In this document: positions 19,938 through 32,400 of the stretch, one piece after another
Position numbering within the stretch: position 1 is the stretch's first letter
Layout: each line of letters begins with the position of its first letter
Assembly (NCBI GenBank): GCA_030734395.1
Contig: JAUZTG010000050.1
Coordinates: 124,001 to 188,000 of the forward strand
Reading direction: 5' to 3'
DNA length: 64,000 bases
Source of the DNA: Sarocladium kiliense
Lineage: Eukaryota > Ascomycota > Sordariomycetes > Hypocreales > Sarocladiaceae
Program-made: the position numbers and the translations under genes
The notes under the pieces: generated by a model
The model's database searches: none
What the model was told of the DNA's origin: nothing
What the model saw: the letters and a program-made list of their open reading frames with translations, nothing else

Positions 19938-21383
19938 ATGGATCTCCACGTAAGTACTGTAAATAACTTGCACTCTTTGTTTAGTCTTAGCTAATGATTG
20001 CTGGTTCCTAGCTCTTGCCTGATGACTTGTGCTCGCGCATCAACGATATCCGCTCGCGCGTCGACACCATCCGCAGAGACCTCGATTCCCTTCTCGAGTA
20101 TATTGTCAGCGGTTATGAACGACACTCTTCTTCAGAGACCTCCGAGAATGTCCGTGAGGCGAAGGTCGTCGCGAACACTCGGACGCGGACAAGCAACATT
20201 AACGGCCATGACCGCAAATCTGGGCCGCAATCAATGGAATGTCCACACGCAGATTGCTTCAATAAAGTGAGAACGCGGTTTAGTCAGCGGAAAAATCTTG
20301 TGCGACATTACTTAGGCCGTACGACGATGATTTCTCCAACAAAGACAACTGCTAATAATGAGACCAGATATGAAGTCTAAAGAGAAATGTCCTAGTTGTG
20401 ATTGGGAAGGGAGCGTGAACGAATATATTTTACATTCTAGAGAATGTGAAGTAAAGGCAGCAACGCCGGGTCTCCGCGACGAAGTTGTCAGAAAACGCAG
20501 AGATTTATTAACGAAAGCCGGCCGTGAATTGGACACGCTTCTCAACAGCCAAGTCAACGTCAACACTAAGCGACGCGCAGATGGGGACTCCTTCAGCACG
20601 TTCAAAGTGCGAGTAGTAGGGGCCCTGGGTTCAACTCCTGATGTCCGCTCTGCATCTCGGGTAGACCAACCCGTTCCAGGGCCGGCCGAGAGATCTCCGG
20701 GTCTCGAAGTCAGAGAGATTATTCATATCCAATCTGATTCACGTGAGTGACTCCCCAAATACATTCATGTGCTGAGCTCATCTCGAGCAGATGGCATGCA
20801 AGACACGTGCAATTCAATGCCATTGTCGCAAACAGAAGGTCAACACAGGTGGCAAAGAGGCACAAAGACGTCCCAAATTAGCGCTCTCCCTACAAACACT
20901 CCCCTATCGGACCATGGCGGTAATAAGACCATGTCTCGCACTGCCTTTTCAGCAACTTTTAGCACGCAGAACCCTATGGTGGCGAACAACCCACAGAGAG
21001 CCCCTTTCGCTGTTGGGTATACGATGGACGATGCGTCTATAACGGACGATCCGCAGAGAGCCCCTTTCGCTGTCGGATATACGATGGACGATGCGTCTAT
21101 AACGAACGATCCGCAGAGAGCTCCTTTCGCTACTGGGTATACGATGGACGATGCGTCTGTAACGAACGATCCGCAGAGAGCTCCTTTCGCTACTGGATAT
21201 ACGATGGACGATGCATCGATGACGAACGACGCGCAGAGAGCCCCTTTCGCTACTGGGTATACGATGGACGATGCATCGATGACGAACGACGCGCAGAGAG
21301 CCCCTTTCGACAATTCTTACCCAGCGGATGCGCCCTTAAATGCAAATGGCCAGAATCAGAACCCCTTTTCGCTGCATGGATAA
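19938..21383 (+). CDS. C2H2-type zinc-finger protein with five 20-aa tandem repeats, 428 aa
   Basis: Four exons, 19938-19949, 20012-20318, 20368-20742 and 20791-21383; introns of 62, 49 and 48 nt; 1287 nt in frame. The first exon codes only MDLH. A coiled-coil-like N-terminus is followed at ~residues 80-107 by CPHADC...RFSQRKNLVRHYLGH, a C2H2-style finger whose last His is made by splicing exons 2 and 3. A second Cys/His cluster (CPSCDWEG...HSREC) follows. The last exon carries five 60-bp units coding near-identical copies of PQRAPFxxGYTMDDAS, then NQNPFSLHG at the end. Likely a DNA- or RNA-binding regulator; the target is unknown. Confidence 0.72.
20984..21310 (+). repeat. 60-bp in-frame tandem repeat, five units
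   Basis: Five consecutive 60-bp units, each beginning near gatccgcagagagc (later units acgcgcagagagc), inside the last exon of the C2H2 gene. Neighbouring units are more alike than distant ones, as expected from slippage or unequal exchange. Confidence 0.95.
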
Positions 21384-21549
21384 ATTGCTCCGTATATCAC
21401 TCTGAACCGTGGTTCCGGCTAGTACTTACACAAATTTTCTCATTCGAACTGAACTTCTTTACAAAACATGTCAGGCAGTGTAAAGATAGATTCAGCTCTG
21501 TGATGGCGTAGCCTCATAACCATGGCCCTAGAAAGAAGTCAAATCGCAC

Positions 21550-22309
21550 CTACCCATCTGTTGCGATTTGACTTTCCCCGAAGACAAAGTTATCCATATT
21601 GATCTTGCTAGTGACCAGCTCCTCCACGCTCTCTTTGAGATATGCCGGCAACGGCATAATGTACCAGTGAGGCAATTCGTCCGGAATCATGAAACCAAGC
21701 AAGACGATCTTGCCTTTCATCACTCTCCACCAAGCACGCGCATCTCCAATAGCTCTAGTTGACTTGTCAGCACTCTTCATCGTTACTGGCTCATTAAGCT
21801 TACAAGCCACCATGGTCCATCGTTTTGGATCTCGTTGTGATGCCCGGAAGATTAAAATCATCAGACTCGTCAGACCGTTTTAACAAGCCGTTTCCAGCAC
21901 CCATCGTACTTATTCCATGAAGATGCGAGCCGCAATGTAACAAGACCTCTGAGCGACTAGACCATGCGAAAACCACAAGAATCCGTAATTCGGGTGTCCT
22001 GCTTATCACAGTGTGATGATGCTTCGTCTGACCGTAAATTTTGTAGAACCCTAGGCCGGACTTTTCGAAGTGGGCTTCGATCGTCTCGCGCTTTGGACTG
22101 TTACTTTGTGCCTGCTTTGACCTAGGTATAAAATGACTCACTGTCTTGCTCAATGCAGTCTTGAGCAGCCTGATCCCCTCGTGGTTCTTGAATTTGAATC
22201 CATTCCGGACAATGTGGTCGACTTGGAAGCCAATGCCAGCATCTTCCTCCGTCCAGAACCCTTCCTCTTTTATTGCTCGTTTAATGTCTTCTAACGGAAC
22301 TGAAGCCAT
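21550..22309 (-). CDS. Hypothetical protein, 236 aa
   Basis: Two exons, 22309-21804 and 21754-21550, with a 49-nt intron (GTAAGC...ACTAG); 711 nt in frame. The start MASVPLEDIKRAI is followed by mixed alpha/beta-looking sequence with several Trp (ARAWWRVMKGKIVLLGFMIP). No family recognised. Confidence 0.6.
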
Positions 22310-22429
22310 TGAGATCGAACTGTACGGTCGTGGTTATCCAAAAAGGCACCGCTCAACCCGCGGTGATAAAAGACGACACCTTACATGGAATGAAGCCATC
22401 AGGGTCGAGAGGTTGGCAAGACTTTGAAG

Positions 22430-23290
22430 AGGAAAAAGCTAGTCATGAGGGGTAGTGACACAGAATGATAAGCCAGACAACAAGGCACTATCATTTGCAG
22501 CACGTGATGTGGCAGGCTTAGGTAATGCCAACCATGCGCGACAAGGCGCGGTTGGTAGACAGGCTTGAGGTTCGGTGTCGGGACTAGACTTCAGTCATCA
22601 TTGTCGCTTACGATGACCTCATCTGGGACAATGACTCTGGTCCTAATCCGCTGCTATGGGCGACGTGTTGGCACGAGACTTTCTTATTCAGCTTTAATGA
22701 TCACTTTTAGGGGCTATTTCGCTGAAAGTGAAATTTAGAAATAAGGCATCCTCACGGAGCCCAACGTGTCCCATGACGGCGACCTCGTCAACAACGCGAA
22801 GTCGTTCAGCAAAGTCCTTCCCTCAATGAGCTCTCAGTCCTTCCTCACTACAGGAACACCCTCCCCCCCAAACAGAAGACCAGACCAGAGTGAACCTATC
22901 AGGGCGGTCCAGGCCACGGTCATTGATCCGCACTGGGGGTGATTGAGATAGATGCGATGAGGCCAAAGAGCCGCGACGAATCACCACGAACTGCACCTAA
23001 GGATTGCCATGGGTAGCGACGAAGGACTCGCGATGCAAAGTGACCAGTAGCCCAGTGCAACTCAGTACAGACCCCAGCAACAGCGCTAAAGGATTGCGAT
23101 ACATGTTGATGAAGGACTCGCGACGCAGGCGACGAGAATTCGATTGCAACGCACAGCGACGAGGTGGTTGAACACACAGAGGCGCGCAGCCCAACGAGTT
23201 AGGGGGTTCGCACTGTTGGCCAGTTCGCACCATCCCCAACACGGGATCTCAACCCACCACACAGCTGAGTATCAGGGTCGTGGATCTATC
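22430..23290. other. Gene-poor stretch with a degenerate ~90-bp direct repeat
   Basis: No convincing coding frame. At about 23001 and 23090 two diverged units share aaggattgc and gaaggactcgcga motifs in the same order. Confidence 0.4.
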
Positions 23291-23295
23291 TCATA

Positions 23296-23515
23296 GCTCA
23301 CCGCACAATTGGTGGACCTGTTCCTCGGCAGTCAGTTTCCGTTCGCGTTCTACGGTTTCTTTCCTTGCGAGTTCCTCAATTTGATGGTTAAGCCTCCTGT
23401 TTTCTTCCCTGAGCTGGCTGATGATAGTGCTGAAGCTTGGTTCAAGCGTAGCTTACTGATATGTTGAGCAAGCTTCTGACGGTACTCTTCTCGTCTCCGG
23501 CGTCTTGCCAATCAC
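23296..23515 (-). pseudogene. Possible bZIP / leucine-zipper remnant
   Basis: On the minus strand an arginine-rich stretch (ARRRRREEYRQKLAQH) precedes a clear coiled coil (IISQLREENRRLNHQIEEL) ending at TGA near 23297. The two parts are in different frames, separated by a GTAAGC...TTCAG segment of only about 27 nt, too short for a normal intron. The usual N-x2-A-x2-S/C bZIP contact motif is not seen. It may be a decayed bZIP gene or chance. Confidence 0.25.
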
Positions 23516-23519
23516 ATTG

Positions 23520-24920
23520 CGGAACACACAGCGTGAGCGAGTTGGGACGGCCGAGGACAGCACAGGCCAACCGAACAATAACCGGTGGGCTGATGCAGGA
23601 GGTGTCACAATACCCTGGAACTCTGCTGTGACAGTACTGGCTCAGGCCTCTCAAATATGGATGACCATATCAACCATCCTCCCAGCGTCCCGTTCGGTTT
23701 TTTGGGGGTTTTTTTTTTCTTAAACGGACGACAGTGATTGCGCGGCTGAATCTCTCTTGGCAGGCTGAGCTGACTTGACTTTCCGTGACGAAGTCCCTAC
23801 TGAGCAGGTGAGGGGACCATTGCTCACTGCTTCTTGGATGGGTAGGATGCTTGGAAGCAATGTGTCGATGCAGCTCCCTGGTCAGCAGAAAGCGAGTCGC
23901 GAAGCATTGACTAGAACGAACCTGAGGGCACTGTACTGTCTCGTGGGAAATTAGTCGTGACGGTCGACAGGAGCGATTGACACCGTGAGCGAGGAGGAAT
24001 TATCGAGTCAACGGCTTCGCGTCGCGAGGCGGCAGAGCGAGTTGATCTGCATTCTCGCTATTGGTTCGCTTATGATGGCAGGAGATGAGAGGGGCGCAGT
24101 TAATGCAATGCGCGGGCTGGGCGCAGCTTCATCAAGGTACATCAAAAGGATTAGGGACATACAGATATGCCGTGAGGTACAGCGAGGTTTGGAATCGGTG
24201 ACCTTCACAGCCAGGTACCCAGCCCGGCGCCTGGAGGCTGGCGATCCAATCACGTGATGTCACCCGTCCAGTCAGGAACCGGGGCCGTCGACCCCAACAC
24301 ATGGATTACAGAGCACGTTGGAAATATGGGTTCCGCATGCGAATGACGTCAGATACTCCGCCTCCAACCACTCACAGCCTTCTTTGTTTTTTTTTTACTC
24401 CGCAGTTTGGACCACAAGAGAGAAGCGAACCGCGCCGACAACGACAGGCTGCGGAGAGAGGCGACAGCAAATTCTCTTGAGCCTATGTCCTTGGGCGGCC
24501 AGTTGAAGTCTCATGTCAACATGCATCCGAGGCGATTGCGCTGCCAGGAGGCGACGGACAGGTTCCATTGAGATACCGTGAGGGTGCCTTGCTCTCTCAT
24601 GTATTGGTCGGTTGCATGCTGACACGGCCTGCGCGCTATATCAGCACAGCTCCATCCACTGCATTTCTGTCTACCGAGCCTACATATAAGCAGGTTCAAA
24701 TCCGTGAAAACGAGCGTAGGGTATTGGAAATGACTGCCCGGTTTAACGCAGTTGCAACAATTAGAAGGAGGATCATATGAACGGGATTATCGAATGAGAT
24801 GAGATCAAAGAATGTTCGCTTTCCCGAAGTCTAAGTAAGTGACCAAACAGCAACAAATCAACCAAAACGGGATGGCGGAGATCAACTCCACGAACCCGCC
24901 ATGGATAAGTCATTTCGACA
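23520..24920. other. Gene-poor stretch
   Basis: The frame at 23985-24257 plus is open and protein-like (Arg/Glu-rich) but has only a GTG start and a stop just upstream, so it may be an exon of something lost. Homopolymer runs occur at 23698-23719 (T/G) and 24387-24396 (T). No RNA gene was recognised. Confidence 0.4.
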
Positions 24921-24923
24921 AAG

Positions 24924-26599
24924 CTAGTTTTTCGCCGCCCGGCGACCAGGAGAAAAGTCCAGCCTCTCCACATATATATCCGTATCACAAAACTCTTCCC
25001 CGATGCCTTCCGTGATGGCTCGCGTGGTCTCCGAGTCAGTACAGACTGCCTTTGTTAGCATTCATGGTGACACAGAGCCTAGGTACTATGCTTACGCGCT
25101 ATGAGCGTCTTCCCTTTGCGCTTCCGAAGCTCGGATTGGATCACCGAAGTTGGGCGCATTGCTTCATAGTGCAGCTCTATACGATCATGCGACCCTAGCT
25201 TCTGGACCCTGCCTTCCACGGCTGTCTCAGATAAGTACTGGCCTCGTATGAAGAGCTTCAAGTCGAGAATCTACGACCGTTAGTGATTGGCAACCCGGCA
25301 GCGGCAGGAACTTACATGATCGGAGTCTGCTGTGAGCAACTCGTCCATCCAGTCTCGCACCCACCATCGATGTACTTTGCAGGGTTAGCAATGCCGCGGG
25401 CCTGGTGAAATAAGACATACCTTCCGCGTCTAGCTCCCAGAAGAGTGCGACCCGGCGAGCTTTGGCGTTGCACTCGTAGTAGGACGAGAGCAACTCCTTG
25501 ATGTAGGGTAGTTGACCCGCGATCCCAATTCCAGTTGCCATTAGCAGAACGGTACCATACTGCCTGATCTTGAGCGGTCTGCCGTAAGGACCTTCAAGCA
25601 GAGCGCGCCGCTCCATGGGCTGGCTCGTCAAGAGCCGTCGCGTGAAGCCTCGCCGAACCCGTGCTAGTACGACCAGGACCTGTTTCCCTTGCTGGTCGTT
25701 ATATGACCACATTATCTGGAAAGGATGAAGCTCGAGGACTGACAGAAAAGAAAGCCATGAGAGTCCTGCTAGACTGAGATATACATACTCGCCAGCTCGA
25801 AACTTGAGAGCGCGAGCTGGACGTATCCTGATCTCTACTGCCCCTTCCAGATTCTGGACTCTGGCTGCGCTTCCGCCTTGGAAAGTGAAGCTGCGGTGAA
25901 TGATGCTGACTAGCCTAAGTGCTTTCGTGAAGAAGAAGGCACTATAACAGATTAGGAGGTAGATCCGTGGCCGTTCCTCTACGGCCGACTCGGGAAGGTA
26001 CAGCCACATGGCAGCCATCATCCCCATCGACAGGATGGAGTGAAACCAGGAAAACAGCTCGAAAAGCCGCCATTGAGAGAGAATGGTCAAGATGGTTCCA
26101 GCAAGACACGATGACGCCTAGATCCTGTTAGTCACATACTGGATGAGAAAGGGATACTGACAAGTATCCCTGGGAGACCGCGCCCCGGCGCATCCTCGTG
26201 CAAGGCCGTCAGAATGACACAGATGGTCCCTTCAATGGCGACTATGGCACCGAGCCAGCCATGAAGCTTGAGGTAGTGATCATAGCGGATATCACCGAGG
26301 GAGACCAGAGGGTTCATGTGGGCGCCACACAACGTAGGGATGAGGTTGATGAGAACGACATGGCTTAGACGCTCGATCACATCCTCGACGTTGCTCACGG
26401 CGAAGCCTACACAAAGTGCGTTAGCAACGACAAAGCTGACTAGCAAAGCCGCCTCGCCTCTTGAGACACCAAAGAAAAGGACTCGGCAAAAGAAGGCGGA
26501 AAAGAAGTTCACACGAGCTCCGATCTTGTTCAAGAGCAGCAGGAGTAGCAAGCTTGCCCCGAGACTGATTCCGTAATAATCTGTGAACTCCAGGGCCAT
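24924..26599 (-). CDS. Ferric-reductase-like membrane oxidoreductase, 496 aa, one haem site apparently lost
   Basis: Five exons, 26599-26162, 26117-25421, 25374-25316, 25270-25096 and 25045-24924; introns of 44-50 nt; 1491 nt in frame. N-terminal membrane helices are followed by an FAD-binding segment (YVYLSLAG, HPFQIMWS) and an NAD(P)H-binding segment (VLLMATGIGIAGQLPYI), the FRE/NOX layout that moves electrons from NADPH through FAD and haems across a membrane. FRE proteins carry two His in each of two helices, 14 apart. Here the first His of each helix is present (LHGWLG, WFHSIL), but the positions 14 residues later are Cys and Tyr (WLYLP), so one bis-His haem site looks lost. The protein is shorter than most FREs (~600-750). 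Substrate unknown. Confidence 0.8.
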
Positions 26600-26788
26600 G
26601 ATCGCGAATGACGGTGTGAAAGGGAGATCAAGTCATGAATTCAGGGTTGTATTTGCAGTTAGGCATCGCCTTGGTGGACGAAATCCGCCACCCAAATGGC
26701 CAGAATCGGACACCCGTGTTGATATAAAGCGACCGAGCCTGTTGGTCTGCAAGTACAGGGCCGCTTAAGACAATCCAACTCTTTCACC

Positions 26789-27405
26789 ATGACTGATTCC
26801 GTAGAATCAAGTGAACGCCCGCCATCTCGCTCCGCGAGCCCCGTCCGTCTTTCACCGTACGACAGTATGGTTGCCGAATCACACGAAGTTCCATCTCGGT
26901 ACAGCATTCTCGCGAGCTTCTTCAACTGGATTGTTTTAGCGGGCTTTGTTGTTTCACCTGCCACATTTGCCTCTCTGGGCCGTGTCGGCGTGCTGAGTAG
27001 CTCTCAAGCGGGAAGAGCAGTCCAGCGCGTTGTCCGCCACGTTCCCATCCTCTACATCGCTGCTTGCGCATTCCTGCTAGGCGGTCTAGGCATAGGCTGG
27101 CTCTGGTGGACACTGAAACACAACTATGTCTGGCTGCTCAGTCGTATTTTCATGTATGTTACGTGCTATCCTACGATCAGCCTAGCTAATTCACATAGAG
27201 CCCTGGTATACTCAATTCGGTGACAGCTCTCATCACCATTCTTGTGAACATCTATACCGCGCAGGGGGGGCAGTGGTCCATCACCGCACTGATTACACTG
27301 TGCTTGATCTCAGCATTTGCCATTTTGAATGCATTCTTGGTCGTTGTTTACGAATGCTGGTTTCTAAGGAGGCTTAGGCAATCACCGGTCTTTGAGATGA
27401 TGTGA
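26789..27405 (+). CDS. Four-helix membrane protein of a fungal conserved type, 189 aa
   Basis: Two exons, 26789-27153 and 27201-27405 (570 nt in frame), with donor GTATGT and acceptor CACATAGAG. A Ser/Pro-rich N-terminus precedes four hydrophobic segments (ILASFFNWIVLAGFVVSPAT, ILYIAACAFLLGGLGIGWLW, VTALITILVNIY, ITLCLISAFAILNAFLVVVY). The first helix looks like a fungal family of small membrane proteins of unknown role. It is divergent from the ferric-reductase-like gene 189 bp away, so shared regulation is possible. Confidence 0.65.
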
Positions 27406-27409
27406 GGGC

Positions 27410-27890
27410 TGCGCCACGTCTATATATATACTGTTCACTTTCATCAACATTCGCCAATACTAGCCTGTGTCATGGTTTCGTTTGCGTATTTCCATTTGCG
27501 ACGTAGCAAATTTCGTCCTGTCAATAAGCTTATTCTCCGTGGTCTCGCACGTGACGCACAAGGCAGACTTCAAGCTTCTCGAGGGTAGCAATACCAAAAC
27601 CAGCATGGTCTGACGTAGAATAGAAAACAACGTAGCCAGAAGTGGCCGTTCTGGGGCTGCTGGGTCTCAAGCTAAGACGGCCAGCGGGCATTAACCGCTG
27701 GAGACTCAACCGCACTCAGTAGCGGCGGCCCCCAATGTGGCAACTTATATTTAGAATGTCTAAAATCGAACCGCGACAGCTTTACGCGACAAACAATGCC
27801 GAGCATATTAGGCACCTCATGATCAAGTGAAGTCACGAGGGACTACCGGAACTCCTACTGCCAATTTTCATATGGTCTGTGATCTGTTTG
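27410..27890. other. Intergenic
   Basis: No supported coding frame. It separates the four-helix membrane gene from the coiled-coil gene and contains AT-rich tatatatata near 27421. Confidence 0.45.
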
Positions 27891-27893
27891 ACC

Positions 27894-28582
27894 ATGACTG
27901 AATCAACTCAAACTCTTCGCCCAAAGAGGCTCGACGCTCGAGATCAGCCGCACCGCAATGACCACTGCGGGACCTACAACCGTTGCGATGCAGTCAACCG
28001 CTTGCTTTCGCAATACGAGGCTGAGGTCGAGGCTGTTGCGCTTGCGCGAAAAAGCGAGGATGAGGATGTAGCTCTGATGGAATCTGCGAGCCTGGAAATG
28101 CTTCGAGAAAGCCACCAGAAGCGGATCAATGATCTTCGCCAGGACGCCGAGAATCTTTTGGACTGTCGCGAAGCCGCCAGACAGTATCTTGCAGATATCG
28201 AGGAGCAGATATACGACAATGCCCGGCAGCAGGTCGAGGCAGAAGCATCGATGACTCGAGACCTTGAAGGGCAAATAGAGATGTACAAAGCTTCTCAGAG
28301 CCGCCTTCAGGGTCAGAGAGGCAAGAAAGACTGGGACAGGTCTGTCGCTTTCATCGCAGGAGTGGTACGTCCTTCTTCCAAGGACCCTCGGCTATGCTGA
28401 CTGTTGTACAGAAGCGAGTCATCGAGGACCAACACACACATCATTGGCCAAAGCGGCAACGGATGAGAAAGAGAGAGATTCAGCTCGTGGAGAATGGAGA
28501 GACAAGAGACGTGATCAGCATCACCCCCGCAGACAAGGAGCTGGGTCGAACCATCCAGGTCAATCACACAGAATCCGATTAG
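27894..28582 (+). CDS. Coiled-coil protein, 213 aa
   Basis: Two exons, 27894-28364 and 28412-28582, around a 47-nt intron (GTACGT...TACAG), 642 nt in frame. Most of residues 40-150 is Glu/Ala/Arg/Gln-rich with heptad character. The spliced tail is basic (HHWPKRQRMRKREIQL) and ends acidic/polar. No domain recognised. Confidence 0.6.
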
Positions 28583-28781
28583 TTTGTTTGAATTGACAAC
28601 TTCATGTTGGAATTGGTCACTCGAAGGCGCATAAATTGATGAGCGCAAGCGCTAAATTGGCATGCTGCATACGCCCTTTCTCCAACCTGGTGACTTCCTA
28701 GGAAGTCGCTGAGACCATCCACAGCGCTCCCACCCCACGAGCTAGCTGAATACATGTACCACTCAAGACCTAGAATCCTTT

Positions 28782-29339
28782 TCACGGGCGGAGATAATCG
28801 ATGACTCGATCGATGCGCGAGTGCCGAGGTTTAGGGCCAACAGGAGGAGGGGAATCGTCCATTTCAGACTCGTATGTAGAAGGTTGAGGAACCTGAGGGG
28901 TCTCGGAATGTCTGGTTTTGAAGGGCTGTTGCTGCGCATCGGCAGGGAGCTCGAAGTAGCCTGGAGGCGTGTCGGTCTTCGGGGAAGTCTTGGCGCTGTG
29001 GTCACCACTCGAGCTGCGGCTACTATGTGTCCTGCGCTGATGGCGCGGTTCTGGAGCGTAATACCAGTGATGATGATGGATGTGGACGTCTGCCACTTCT
29101 ATGAAGGGGCGGCGGCGATGCCAATGACCCTTCAGCAGCAGATCCTCTGCTTCAGAGTAATGCGAGTCCTTCTCGCGTTGGCGACGGGAGTGATGACGGT
29201 GCTGGCCAGAAGGCATGGCTACAAGTTGCAAATGATGTTGAGAACTCAAGAAATAATGCTTGGTCAGACCCAGGCTCAGAAAGTAGTCTTTTATGTGGAT
29301 GCGGGTAGCCGAGTCTTGACTGAGGCCTGTTCTGGCCAT
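28782..29339 (-). CDS. His/Ser-rich low-complexity protein, up to 185 aa
   Basis: Single open frame. It is rich in His, Ser, Arg and Pro, with a VHIHHHHWYYAPEP run and a PPVGPKPRHSRIDR stretch near the C-terminus. The later ATG at 29216 (MPSGQHRHHSRR) gives 144 residues and is the better start by character. The plus strand is also open here but reads like an antisense shadow. Possibly intrinsically disordered. No family. Confidence 0.4.
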   Translation of the reverse strand: MARTGLSQDSATRIHIKDYFLSLGLTKHYFLSSQHHLQLVAMPSGQHRHHSRRQREKDSHYSEAEDLLLKGHWHRRRPFIEVADVHIHHHHWYYAPEPRHQRRTHSSRSSSGDHSAKTSPKTDTPPGYFELPADAQQQPFKTRHSETPQVPQPSTYESEMDDSPPPVGPKPRHSRIDRVIDYLRP

Positions 29340-29444
29340 GAACCGAAAATAGAACGTCTGGAAACGACATACAGTGGCAGAACCACCTGCAAGGAAGGCT
29401 ATAAAGGAATTGAGAGCTCGCGATATTCTTGTGACACTTAAGTC

Positions 29445-32400
29445 ATGCGCCGCAAAATGGACTCTTCGTGCTCACACTGGGTATGGTCTCCAGGGGGCGA
29501 GGTTGCAACACTTGAGGCGTCTCGCAGGTTAGAGCAGGTCACATCATCTCTGCCTCAGCACCATCCAGCCCCAAGCCTTATCATCTTGATCGGGTGCCGT
29601 AGTCGCCCAGCTCGGTGCCGTCGACCTAGACGTCAGCCGGCGCAGTTATGCCTTGATCTGGTACATGACGGAGAAACTCCGCTGCTCGTCGGCACTGCGG
29701 GGATGCACAAGAGGTATCGGCTCAGATTACCCTGCTGTCGGCCAGAGGCAGATAACCGTCTGCTAGAATGCTTCTCAGAGGATGAGGCAGAGACTTTGAT
29801 CTACTCACAACTTCTGTATCCTTTCGTCGACGTCTTTTGCTTCTACGCGTACAGCCTACAAGATCTACAGAAGATTGCAACTCAATTAGGTAGCTGGATT
29901 GAGAGCGGACAGCCTGGAGCTCGGTCAGCCTATCCTCCTCAGCTCTTCATCGTCCTGGGCTATGGCAGCTGGTTGAATGAGGATGTTCATGCAGCGATGG
30001 AACAATTCGAAAGTCAAATGACTGACGCAATGGCGGGGACCTTGAGGTTATTGTTCCCGGAAGTAGTCTTTCTCCGGGCGACAGATGAAGATCCTTTGAC
30101 AGGTATTCGCCAATCGTTGCTCCCGCGACTTCAAGATGTCCGGAGACAGCGCCGACGCGCCCACGCTCTCTTCTCGACCCGCCACTTCAACTCACTTTTT
30201 GAGAGAGCCTTTTCTGCAATCACTGGCGCCCCATCTTTCGCGTTCAGTCCCCTGACGGCGGCAAGAAAGGATCTTCCGGTTGCGGCGGACATGAGCTCAC
30301 ACGTGAAGGTGTTTTTGGCCTGCCCAGTTTTCCCACAGAGACTGGAGGATTTTGCTGTTCCAGTGATTGCGTCCTGCATTCTTAAGGATCAGTATCCTCC
30401 TGGTATGCACTGTAAGTACCCTAGCACCTCTAAGATGCCACAACTCACACCATAGACTTTCACCCGGACGATGTGTACAACACACTATATAGCACCGTAT
30501 GCCAGTCAGCCGTACAAGAGGCTTTCAAGAAGTACGCGGATTGTTCAAGCATCATCAAACCAAAAGATTTCTGCAAGTTAGTACAAGACCGTCTGAAGTC
30601 GCTCTTTGAGAGGGTGGCCATGGGCCAGTCCTCTCGCTCTGTCCACGTGGACATCATGTCCCGGTTCACGCAGGAATGGAACTGTGTCAAGACGCATGTT
30701 TCCTGCTTCACATGCCTGACAAGGAGACCCCAATATGAGCTGACGTGTGGGCACTGGATCTGCGAGAATTGCGTACAGGTCCTATATGAGGCAGCCGCAG
30801 GCGATCCTTGGCTTCTCAAGGTTGATTCCTGTCGGCTCTGCAGGACACAGACAGACTTGTCCGTGCGGATTTGCCCCCCAACTGCTAGCACATCAATTCT
30901 TTGCCTGGATGGTGGGGGAGTCAAGGGCATATATCATCCGCTTTACCTCAAGCGGATTGAGGAGGAGCTAGGCCTTCCGATCCCGGTACAGGAACACTTC
31001 GGGTTTGCATACGGCGTCAGTGTCGGTAGGTAAAGGATGCTCTGCTTCTTGACACGACTAACATTTTGTAGGTGGCATAGTGGTCCTGGGTTTGTACGAG
31101 AAAGGATGGTCAGCGAATATGTGCGTGACGATGATGGACACAACTACCAAGGAAGCCTTCAAGATCCCAGGGCCAGTCTTCGTGCGATTCTTTTTATCCT
31201 TCTGGTGGGTTCAAGCGCTAGTCGGGCTTATCTTTGGCCATTTGTACTCTGCTCGCGGCATCGAAACGGCCCTGCTGAGGGAATTCGAAGAGAAGAGACT
31301 CACAAGTCCATCATACTCCACCTCCACCGGCACGAGAATAGGTGTCTTGGTGGCGGGTATCAATCCGCCATCCACTTACCTCTTTACCAACTACAACGAT
31401 GTCGAAAAGAAGAGAACAGGTTACAGCATACCCGAAAAGAGGCATGCCGTAAAGACGTGGGAAATGTAGGTAACCTGGAACGTTAGACCTGACCCCTCTG
31501 CTGACCAATTCACAGAGCACGGGCGACTTCGGCTGCACCTTTGTAAGAAGCCTGACTCTGAAATCTTCGACCATTGCTGACAGCACCAGTTTCTTTCCTC
31601 CAAAGCATATTCCGGGCTTAGGGATGACACAAGACGGGGGAGTAATGGGCTGCAATGCCATCGTGGTTGGCCGGTCCGAGTTCTCCCTGATCAACTCTGA
31701 TGTCAAGCCCGACACTGTTCTCAACCTGGGAACAGGATCCTTGCTGCCCTGCAATACTCAGGATGTGGAATCACAAAGTTTCAAAAAGAAATGTGGCCTT
31801 ACACGGCTTGGCGATGCCTACATGGCTCTTACCCAGGGTCGGAAGACCTGGGAAGACACTGTGTGCTTGTCTCAGAACGGGTCAGCGGAGAGTGGCCACT
31901 ATCGACTCGACGTAGCTCTAAAGAACGACGTTCGGCTCGATAATACTTCTGCCATGCCGCTCCTACAGTCACTTATGCTGAAAGATCAACATTTTCCGCG
32001 AATCATAAAGGAGATAGCGCAGAGACTATTCGCAGCACTGTTCTACTTTGAGCTAACGTCGATCCCCATCAGGTCAGGCACTAGGCATCACGTCGAAGGG
32101 CAAATACTTTGCAAGAGAAAGGCGGGAGATCCGGCTTTGTGTCAGATCATGCGACGCCTCGGTAGCTCGACAATCTTGATCGATGGGAAGGCAGTTCGCG
32201 CGACGCCGATTCAGGATATACATCACAACATCAACCTGCAGCTCTCGTTTGTTGCAAACGAGTCTGTGAGCATACACCTTAAGGAGAGTCATACAGGGCA
32301 TGCCTTTCCCTTGAGTGGTGCTCCATATAATCTATCAAGACTGGTTGCACGCGGAGGACTCGCTGCATCGTTTGGCACTAGCACACACAAGCGAGGTGGT

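Noticed and set aside
24620..24710. Possible tRNA, because of a B-box-like aggttcaaatccg
   Set aside because: No matching A box and no cloverleaf arms could be drawn around it.
28821..29441. Plus-strand frame of 206 codons
   Set aside because: Reads as the complement of the His-rich minus-strand frame; no intrinsic protein features.
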